DNA from: an uncultured Ureaplasma sp.
Lineage (GTDB): Bacteria > Bacillota_I > Bacilli_A > Mycoplasmatales > Mycoplasmoidaceae
DNA length: 6,046 nucleotides
Assembly (NCBI GenBank): GCA_910589685.1
Contig: CAJUTA010000008.1
Span: 1 to 6,046, forward strand
Direction: 5' to 3'
This document shows, in pieces, positions 1 through 6,046 of the stretch. The notes beneath the pieces are model-generated. The model was not told the DNA's origin. It was given only the letters and a program-made list of their open reading frames with translations, and did not search any database. Position 1 is the stretch's first letter; each line of letters opens with the position of its first letter. A program made the position numbers and the translations under genes.

Positions 1-972
1 ATTGCATTTAATTCAGGCGCTACAGAAGGAATAAATTTAATCGCAAATGGTTTGAAAAAAATACTTAAACCAGGAGATGAAATTATCTTGACATATGGTG
101 AACACGCTTCAAATATTGTTCCATGAATTCATTTAGCAAATGAACTTAATTTAAAAATAAAATATGTGGGAGAAAAATTTAAAACAGCAGAACCTGAAGA
201 TTATTATAATGTTTTGTCTAACAAAACAAAGATAGTAAGTTTTGCTAGTGGACATAACTTAACTGGTGCTAGATTTGATGAAAAGAAAGTAACAGAAATT
301 ATAAAAAAATATAATCCAAATATATTTGTCATTGTTGATGCAACACAAAGTTTGCAACATTATCCAATTAATGTTAAAGATGTTAATTGTGATTTTTTAG
401 TTTGTTCAGGCCACAAATTATTTGCTCCTACAGGAATTGGACTTGTGTATATAAAAAAAGAAACACAAGAATTCTTAGAACCAATTAGATATGGCGGAGA
501 AATGAATTTTAGTATTTCTACTGATAATTACCAATTAAGAAATGATATTGAGAAGTATGAAGGTGGAACTCAAAACATTTCTGGTATTTTGGGGTGAAAG
601 ACTGCAATTGACTATATTATGAATATAGGATATGACTATATTATTAAGCATGATCAAGAATTAGCAAATTATGCTCGAGAAAAATTATCTCAAATTGAAA
701 ATATAATTATTTACAATGAAAATATAAAGTCTGCAACTATAGCATTCAATTATAAAGGTGTATTTTGCCAAGATTTAGCAAATTATTTAGGTAAAAATAA
801 AATAATTGTTCGTTCTGGATTATGTTGTGCAAAGCTTTATTGTAATTTAATTGATACTAAAGCTTTAGTTAGAGCATCATTTACAATTTATAATACAAAA
901 GAAGATGTTGATTATTTGTATGATATTTTGAAACAATTCAAAAAAGGAGATGAATTAGATGAGTTATTCTAA
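1..972 (+). CDS. sufS: Cysteine desulfurase SufS, 5'-truncated by the window edge
   Basis: This is a class V aminotransferase-fold, PLP-dependent cysteine desulfurase. It removes sulfur from L-cysteine as an enzyme-bound persulfide, giving alanine, for cytosolic Fe-S cluster assembly. The frame is open from base 1 to the TAA at 970-972, with UGA tryptophans at 124-126 and 595-597. Visible motifs, in order, are NSGATEGINL (PLP-phosphate loop), GEHASNIVPW (the His that stacks on PLP), VDATQS (the Asp/Gln that contact PLP), SGHK with the Schiff-base lysine at 415-417, and RSGLCCA with the catalytic cysteine at 826-828. The spacing of lysine to cysteine fits E. coli SufS, so about 85-90 N-terminal residues of a roughly 410-residue protein lie outside the window. 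The two residues before the catalytic Cys are Leu-Cys rather than His-His as in E. coli. The 3' end overlaps sufU by 14 bases, and SufU is the expected sulfur acceptor. The SufS rather than NifS/IscS identity rests on motif order plus the sufU-sufB context. Confidence 0.95.
943..949 (+). promoter_or_regulatory. Ribosome binding site of sufU
   Basis: AAAGGAG is a full match to the Shine-Dalgarno consensus, nine bases before the ATG at 959. It lies inside the last codons of sufS. It fixes the sufU start and shows that sufU can be initiated on its own within the operon message. Confidence 0.8.
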
Positions 973-1408
973 GGATCCAATGTTCTTGCGAAGCATTATT
1001 ATGCAACATTATGATCAACCAAATAATAAAGTTGATGAAAAAGTTGATAATTCATATGTAAGTTATCAAAATAAGTCTGCTACTTGCATTGATGATATTA
1101 CTATTCATATAAAAATGGAAAATAATAAGATTTCTAATCTTTTATTTTCTGGAATAGGTTGTGCAATTTCAACTAGCTCAACGGATATAATGTCATCATT
1201 TCTTAAAAATAAAACAGTCCCGGAATCTTTAGGAATAATTGAAAACTATTTAAAAATGGTTGATGGCGAGTCTTATGATGAAGAGATGCTAGACGAACTA
1301 ATTGCTTTTTATAAAATAAATGAGCAACCTAATAGATTGCGTTGTGCAAAAATTGGTGTTTTAGCAATTTATAATTGTTTGAAAGAACTAAACAAAAATG
1401 GGAATTAA
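959..1408 (+). CDS. sufU: Fe-S assembly sulfur-transfer protein SufU
   Basis: SufU is the zinc-dependent partner of SufS in Gram-positive-type SUF systems. It takes the persulfide from SufS and passes it to the SufBCD scaffold. The 149-residue protein matches the usual length of about 147. The N-terminal DPMFLRSIIMQHYDQPNN stretch corresponds to the family's start. The zinc ligands are present: Cys43 and Asp45 in SATCID, Cys68 in GIGCAIS, and Cys129 in RLRC. The family's usual C-G-D reads C-I-D here. The 61-residue gap between Cys68 and Cys129 fits SufU rather than IscU, which lacks the insertion and has a shorter gap. The ATG is supported by AAAGGAG nine bases upstream. The gene overlaps sufS by 14 bases and sufB by 11, so the three are almost certainly co-transcribed. 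It has no tryptophan, so it reads through in either genetic code. Confidence 0.94.
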   Translation: MSYSKDPMFLRSIIMQHYDQPNNKVDEKVDNSYVSYQNKSATCIDDITIHIKMENNKISNLLFSGIGCAISTSSTDIMSSFLKNKTVPESLGIIENYLKMVDGESYDEEMLDELIAFYKINEQPNRLRCAKIGVLAIYNCLKELNKNGN

Positions 1409-2798
1409 TTTTGATAAGAAATATGAATTTAATTTTAATGATGGTGATGAGAATGTTCTAAAACTTGAAAATGGTTTAAGTGAAAACATCGTTTCAAAAA
1501 TTAGCAAAATTAAAAATGAATCTGAATGATTATTGAAAAGTAGATTAAATGCCTACAAAGTTTTTTGTGATAAGAAAAACCCTAAATGAGGCCCAGATTT
1601 GAATTTTATTGACTTCAATGAATATATTTATTATGTCAAACCAAGTGATTCGATGGTGGATGATTGAGATAAAGTCCCTGAAAAAATTAGAAACACATTT
1701 AATAGATTAAAAATTCCTGAAAATGAAGCAAAATTTTTAAATGGAGTTGCTACACAATATGATTCAGAAATGGTTTATCATTCAATCCTAGAAGAATTGA
1801 AAAGTAAAAATGTAATTTTTACAGACCCCAATACAGCAGCTAAAGAATATCCAGAATTATTTCAAAAATATTTTGGAAAGCTTGTTCCTGCAGCTGATAA
1901 TAAATACGCCGCTTTGAATACTTCTGTTTGATCTGGTGGAACATTCATTTATGTCCCCAAGAATGTAAAAGTAGAAAAACCTTTGCAATCATATTTTCGA
2001 ATCAATTCTAAAAATGCAGGACAATTTGAAAGAACATTAATTATTGTTGATGAGGGAGCTTCACTTCATTATATTGAGGGATGTACAGCCCCGATTTATG
2101 ATAAAAATAATTTGCATGCAGCAGTTGTCGAAGTATTTGTCCATAAAAACGCAACATGTCGATATACAACAATTCAAAATTGAAGTGATAATGTTTTGAA
2201 TTTAGTAACAAAACGAGCAATTTGTTATGAAAATGCAAAAATGTCATGAATTGATGGAAATATGGGTTCAAAAATTAATATGAAATACCCGTGCACAATA
2301 TTAAAAGGTGATTATTCTGCTAGTGAATGTATTTCTATTGCAATTGCAAATACAAATATTATTCAAGATGCAGGAGCAAAGATGATTCATTTAGGTAAAT
2401 ACACAAAATCAAAAATAATATCTAAAGGAATTTCTGTAAATAATGGAAAAAATACATATCGTGGATATGTTAAGATTGCAAAGAATGCAATTGGTTCAAA
2501 AAGTTATGTTAAATGTGATAACTTATTAATTGGAAATGATGCTAAATCAGATGCAATTCCAGTTGAAATATTACAAAATAATTCATCACAATTAATTCAT
2601 GAAGCTACAATTAGTAAAATTTCAAATGAACAATTATTTTATTTAATGTTAAAAGGAATAAGTAAAGAAAAAGCCGAATCGCTTATTACAATTGGCTTTA
2701 TTAATGATTTTGCAAATGAATTACCGATGGAATATGCTGTTGAATTAAATCAATTAATTAAATTAGATATGGAAAATAATTATGGAACAAACAAATAA
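1398..2798 (+). CDS. sufB: Fe-S cluster assembly scaffold protein SufB
   Basis: SufB is the cluster-building subunit of the cytosolic SufBCD complex. It receives sulfur and, normally with the ATPase SufC and its paralogue SufD, assembles the nascent cluster. Reading UGA as Trp at 1527, 1587, 1665, 1929, 2181 and 2247 gives one 466-residue protein, the normal family length; all six tryptophans are UGA. Recognisable stretches are VPEKIRNTFNRLKIPENE and FLNGVATQYDSEMVYHS near the N-terminus, then TSVWSGGTFIYVPKNV, SLHYIEGCTAP, GSKINMKYPC and VKCDNLLIG, and a C-terminal HEATISKIS. Cys373 in VKCDNLLIG and Glu402 in HEAT are 29 residues apart. That is the spacing of the E. coli SufB residues Cys405 and Glu434, both implicated in cluster assembly. 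The ATG at 1398 lies inside the last codons of sufU and has only a weak purine-rich stretch (GAAAG, from 1381) upstream, so translation is probably coupled to sufU. The 3' end overlaps proS by 17 bases. Neither sufC nor sufD is in the window. Confidence 0.95.
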
Positions 2799-4212
2799 AA
2801 AAATTATAAAAAGATCGCAAAATTTTGCAGATTGATATACTTCAGTTATTAATGAAGCTGACCTAATCCAATATACTGATGTTAAAGGTGCAATGATTTT
2901 CAAACCAAAAGGTTGAGTAATTTGAGAAAATATTCAAAAAATTCTTGATGCAAAATTCAAAGAAGTTGGAAGTTTAAATGTTAGTATGCCAACATTAATT
3001 CCAATTGAAGAATTTGAAAAAGAAAAAGAACATGTTGAGGGTTTTGCTCCAGAACTTTTCACTGTTAATCAAATTGGTGAAAAAGTTTTGAATAAAAAAA
3101 TGTGTTTAAGACCAACATCTGAAATTTGATTTTGTAAATATTTTGAAAATGAAATTAAAAGTTACAAGAATTTACCAATTAAAGTTAATCAATGGTGTAG
3201 TGTATTCAGAGCTGAAAAAAACACGAGACCATTTTTAAGAAATTCTGAATTTCATTGACAAGAATTACATTGTGCATTTAGTAATTTTCAAGAAGCAAAT
3301 GATTTTGCTATTGATATTTTGGACATATATGCTGAAGTTTGTGAAAAATATCTAGCAATTCCAGTTATTAAAGGACAAAAAACTAATCGTGAACGTTTTG
3401 CTGGTGGAGATATTACTTATACAATTGAATCAATGATGCAAGATGGCCAAGCATTACAAAGCGCAACAAGTCACAATCTTGGACAAAACTTTGCTAAAGC
3501 TTATGATATTAAATTCCAAGATAAGAATAATGAATTGCAACTTGTTTATACAACTTCTCATGGTTTAACAACAAGAATTATTGGAGCAATAATTATGGTT
3601 CATAGCGATGATAATGGATTAGTTTTACCATTCCCAATTGCTGGAACTCAAATTAAAATTATTCCATTATTAGTAAATAAAAATCCAAAAATTATGGAAT
3701 ATGCACAAAAAATTTATAACGAATTGAAAAATACTTATCGTTGCTCAATTCACCATGATAATGATAAGAGTTTAGGATATATATTGTCTGAAAGTGAAAC
3801 AGATGGAACTCCAATTAATATTATTATTGGACCAAATGATTTAGAAAATAATACTTATACGTGCAAAACACGTATTTCAAGTGATAAGAATGTTTACAAT
3901 TTCAATAATATTTTGAATGAAATGAAAGACATTGAAACAAAATATCAATCAGAATTATATGAAAAAGCAAAAAAACATCTTGATGAAAATATTGTTGATG
4001 TAGAAAACTTTGATCAATTCAAAGATGTAATTAATAGTGCAAAATGAGCACGTTGCTATTTCGATGATAATGATGATAATGAACAAAAAATTAAAGAGTT
4101 GACTGGCGCTACTGCTCGTTGTATTATTGAAAAGAATTCTCCAATTACAAAAAAATGTTTTTACAGTAACAAAGATACTAACCGTGTTGTAATCTTTGCA
4201 AAAGCATATTAA
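2782..4212 (+). CDS. proS: Prolyl-tRNA synthetase, archaeal/eukaryotic-like type
   Basis: This class II aminoacyl-tRNA synthetase attaches proline to tRNA-Pro in the cytosol. The 476-residue length, with no insertion between motifs 2 and 3, indicates the short archaeal/eukaryotic-like form without the bacterial editing domain, as is usual in mycoplasmas. Seen in order: KGAMIFKPKGWVIWENIQ (motif 1 area), LRPTSE near residue 110-115, motif 2 FRAEKNTRPFLRNSEFHWQE with Arg143 and Glu145, FAGGDITYTIESMMQDG, TSHNLGQNFAKAYDI from residue 229, and motif 3 GLTTRIIGAIIMVHSDDNGL from residue 261 with Arg265. An anticodon-binding domain and a C-terminal domain ending in VVIFAKAY follow. The C-terminal domain should hold two cysteine pairs for zinc, but here only Cys459 clearly remains (CFYS, where CxxC is expected), and residues 428-433 read DDNDDN. 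Trp is UGA six times and UGG once. The ATG overlaps sufB by 17 bases, with GGAAA seven to eleven bases upstream, so it probably ends the suf transcript. Confidence 0.95.
4063..4080 (+). repeat. Two tandem copies of a 9-base unit inside proS
   Basis: GATGATAAT occurs twice back to back, in frame, and encodes Asp-Asp-Asn twice (ProS residues 428-433). By alignment to the conserved KIKELTGAT stretch that follows, it lies where other synthetases of this class have the first zinc-binding cysteine pair. A slippage expansion may have replaced or disrupted the knuckle; that is inference. Confidence 0.6.
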
Positions 4213-4223
4213 TTTAAAATAAA

Positions 4224-4229
4224 TATAGT
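4224..4229 (+). promoter_or_regulatory. Possible -10 element for the downstream gene pair
   Basis: TATAGT differs from the TATAAT consensus at one position. It is placed so that transcription would begin near 4236, at the foot of the hairpin. There is no good -35 box: the nearest candidate, TTGCAA at 4196-4201, is 22 bases away, and no TG extension is present. In DNA this A+T-rich such boxes arise by chance, so this is a candidate only. Confidence 0.25.
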
Positions 4230-4233
4230 AAAT

Positions 4234-4276
4234 AAATAATCCCCTTCGTTAAATATTAATGAAAGGGGATTATTTT
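4234..4276 (+). terminator. Intrinsic terminator-like hairpin after proS
   Basis: An 11-bp perfect stem joins AAATAATCCCC (4234-4244) to GGGGATTATTT (4265-4275). It extends inward through TTCGTT (4245-4250) and AATGAA (4258-4263), with one bulged A and one G-U pair, around a loop of seven bases. The 3' side ends in ATTATTTT, a modest T-run that partly belongs to the stem. The position 21 bases after the proS stop fits termination of the suf-proS transcript. Unusually, the T-run is followed directly by the ATG of the next gene, and the 3' arm contains its likely ribosome binding site. The hairpin may therefore act as a leader or translational control element instead of, or as well as, a terminator. 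Confidence 0.7.
4261..4268 (+). promoter_or_regulatory. Ribosome binding site embedded in the hairpin 3' arm
   Basis: GAAAGGGG contains GAAAGG, complementary to the CCTTTC part of the usual mollicute 16S rRNA 3' end. Its spacing to the ATG at 4277 is about 10 bases. The GGGG is paired with CCCC (4241-4244) when the hairpin forms, so the site would be hidden in the folded RNA. It supports 4277 over the in-frame ATG at 4259, which has no such site. Confidence 0.55.
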
Positions 4277-5344
4277 ATGTTCTACGTTACAAACAAATAC
4301 TACACAAGACCAACTTATGATATCAATAGTAAGACAAATTACTATGTTAGATTAGAAGATAACAAATTCAAAAGAAAATTAATATTCAATCAATACAATA
4401 AATTATTTGAAATCAAATATGAGTTTTGACTAGAAGGTGACTATCAAATTCCAAATGATCTTTTAACTATGAGTATAAGTTCAGAATTTGCACAAATAAA
4501 TAATTTAAGTATTATTGAAGAAAAAAGAATTCAAAAATACCATAAATATGTTGCTAATGTTACTTTTAATAATACTAATAGTCAATATTTTGATGGTGAT
4601 ATTTTTAATAAGACAACAACTTTTATTGCAAAATTAGATATTAACAAAGATGTTTTTAACAAAGAAAATTTACCAAGTCAATTTAATAATTTTGCTAATC
4701 AAATAAAAAGAATAAATTTTAAAGATGAAATAAATTATTCAAATTACTTCCCCATTAATAAACTTAGTGAATATTATATTTCTAGCAAATATAGAGATAA
4801 TTATATGAATTTAAGATTGTTGCCGGATGATTTTTTTAGTTGACAAGAATCTAAAAGAAATAATATTTGCCCACTATATTATTTCATTCAAGCAGAAAAT
4901 TTTAAAAATAAATCTTATGAATCAATCAATAATATTTATCAAATAAATTTAAAGAGTCCAACTTTTAGTAAGTCATTTGATAAAGTTGACATTACTTTGA
5001 AATATTATGTTAACAATCAATTGAAAACTTTAACAATTAATCCTGATCAAACTAACATTAATATTGAAAATGGTAATATTCTAGCATTGAATATTAAAAC
5101 ATTGTATGACTACAAAAAACAAGAATTGCAAATTAATGAAAACGGAATAGATGGAGTATATTTTCCTGTTCCAACAAATGGAAGTATTAATATTTCATTG
5201 TGAAAAAATAATATTGCATATAAAGATGAAATAGAATTTTCATTTGATAATAATTTTTATTCTAGTTCAAATAGCAATTTAAATATTGAAATGAAAGAAT
5301 TTATTGATGTTAAAGGAGAGTGAAAAGAAATAATTTATGTCTAG
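4277..5344 (+). CDS. Hypothetical 355-residue soluble-looking protein
   Basis: I do not recognise this gene. Reading UGA as Trp at 4427, 4841, 5201 and 5321 joins the frame into one 355-residue protein ending at TAG (5342-5344). It has no signal peptide, lipobox or membrane segment, so it is probably cytoplasmic unless exported by another route. It is rich in Asn, Lys, Ile, Tyr and Phe. Alternating hydrophobic and polar stretches such as YVANVTFNN and GSINISLWKN suggest mostly beta structure. Two stretches, one near residue 22 (NYYVRLEDNKFKRKLIFNQYN) and one near residue 240 (KYYVNNQLKTLTINPDQTN), resemble each other weakly and may be a diverged duplication. An in-frame ATG at 4259 would add six residues (MKGDYF) but lacks a Shine-Dalgarno sequence and lies in the hairpin; an in-frame TAA at 4250 limits the start further. 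The stop overlaps the next gene by 8 bases, so the two are probably made together. Confidence 0.8.
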
Positions 5345-6046
5345 AAAATGAAAAATTATTATTGGATTTTTTCTTATTATTTTTACTATTGGAACTGGAT
5401 TAAGTATATGTGTAACTTTCTTTGCTTGAAACAAAGTAAAAACAATACAAACTCAATTAGATAAAAAGGATAGTGAATCAAATAATAAACCAGAAATTTT
5501 ACCACCATCTAATTCAGAAGAAACAAATGATTCAAATAATTTCCCAAATAATGATAATGAATCTAATTCAGTTATTACTCCAAGTCCAGATATTAACCAA
5601 ACTCCTACCTATCCAGATTCTAATAATAAACCAAATCAAACTCCACCATCAATTCCACCAATAGATACTAAACCTCCAAGTAATATTCAAAAACCAAATA
5701 TTGATAATTTAATAGATGGATCTACTGAAAATAAGCCAATAGTTGATTCAAACTTGCCAACCAAACCACCAATTAACGGTGATTCAAATTCATTAGAAAT
5801 GCAAAAATCTTTATCAAAATATTTGAACAAATATGATTTTGTTAAAAATACAACACAATATGAAGATTATTTTTTAAATATTAATAGGCTAATTTTTAAT
5901 GAAATAAAAATTAAAAATAATACATATCAATTAATTCATAATGCAATTTTAAAAACAAATACATATAATGACAAATCAATGTCTTTAAAAATTAAAGTGA
6001 GATATCAATTAAATAAAAATAATAAATCAATTCGCTTATGGATTCA
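5337..6046 (+). CDS. Hypothetical single-pass membrane protein with Asn/Pro-rich linker, 3'-truncated by the window edge
   Basis: I do not recognise this gene. The visible 236 residues begin with a short basic head (R3, K4, K6), then one strongly hydrophobic segment at residues 7-31, the only membrane anchor seen. Residues from about 46 to 152 form a low-complexity linker rich in Asn, Pro, Ser, Asp and Thr, with repeated PP and NNKP-like pieces. After residue 153 the sequence looks folded (KSLSKYLNKYDFV, then a Tyr/Asn/Ile-rich part). The head-anchor-linker-domain plan suggests a surface-displayed protein, with the C-terminal part outside the cell. The Cys25 context (LSIC) is a poor lipobox because Ile precedes Cys, so a lipoprotein is unlikely. 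Trp is UGA at 5349-5351 and once near the end of the anchor, and UGG once. An in-frame TAA at 5331 makes ATG 5337 the first possible start. A strong AAAGGAG lies at 5312-5318, but 18 bases away; with the 8-base overlap, coupling to the previous gene is likely. Confidence 0.8.

Noticed and set aside
595..597. In-frame TGA in sufS, and similar ones in the other genes, as frameshift or pseudogene marks
   Set aside because: Each falls where a tryptophan is plausible and the conserved sequence continues in the same frame after it, so these are UGA-Trp codons, not disruptions.
610..644. Direct repeat GACTATATTAT (610-620 and 634-644) in sufS
   Set aside because: Both copies encode Asp-Tyr-Ile in an ordinary part of SufS; in A+T-rich DNA this is likely coincidence of codon use.
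2041..2271. Open frame on the minus strand inside sufB
   Set aside because: It lies wholly within conserved SufB coding sequence, has no ribosome site and resembles no protein; it is a shadow of the real gene.
5396..5413. Possible lipoprotein cleavage site (LSIC) in the membrane protein
   Set aside because: Ile before the Cys and the lack of a small residue at that position make it a poor lipobox; the segment fits a membrane anchor better.
5473..5664. Gln/Ile/Leu-rich frame within the linker of the membrane protein
   Set aside because: It is an out-of-frame reading of the Asn/Pro/Ser-rich linker codons. The frame starting at 5337 has a membrane segment and stays open to the window edge, so that one is real.

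Overview
The window reads as a mollicute (Mycoplasma, Spiroplasma or a relative). The DNA is very A+T-rich, and every long gene holds together only if UGA is read as tryptophan (genetic code 4). I count 20 in-frame UGA tryptophans and only 2 UGG across the genes. With this code the broken-looking reading frames join into six genes, all on the + strand. Genus and species cannot be fixed from this sequence.

Region 1 (1-2798) is the downstream part of a SUF iron-sulfur cluster assembly operon: sufS (cysteine desulfurase, 5' end outside the window), sufU (zinc-type sulfur-transfer partner) and sufB (scaffold subunit). The order S-U-B matches the sufCDSUB order of Firmicutes, so sufC and sufD would be expected just left of the window; they are not visible here. 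SufS takes sulfur from cysteine, SufU relays it, and SufB, normally with SufC and SufD, builds the cluster.

Region 2 (2782-4212) is proS, a prolyl-tRNA synthetase of the archaeal/eukaryotic-like class. It overlaps the end of sufB by 17 bases and so appears to be the last gene of the same transcription unit. Its C-terminal zinc-knuckle region has lost most of the expected cysteines, and a 9-base tandem repeat lies where one cysteine pair should be.

Region 3 (4213-4276) is a 64-base gap holding a strong GC-cored hairpin. It looks like the terminator of the operon, but its 3' arm also carries the apparent Shine-Dalgarno sequence of the next gene, whose ATG follows the T-run directly. A -10-like box lies just upstream of the hairpin.

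Region 4 (4277-6046) holds two unrecognised genes that overlap by 8 bases: a 355-residue soluble-looking protein without a signal peptide, and a membrane-anchored protein with a long Asn/Pro/Ser-rich linker that runs off the right edge. These are the least explained part of the window. No RNA genes, CRISPR arrays or insertion sequences were seen.
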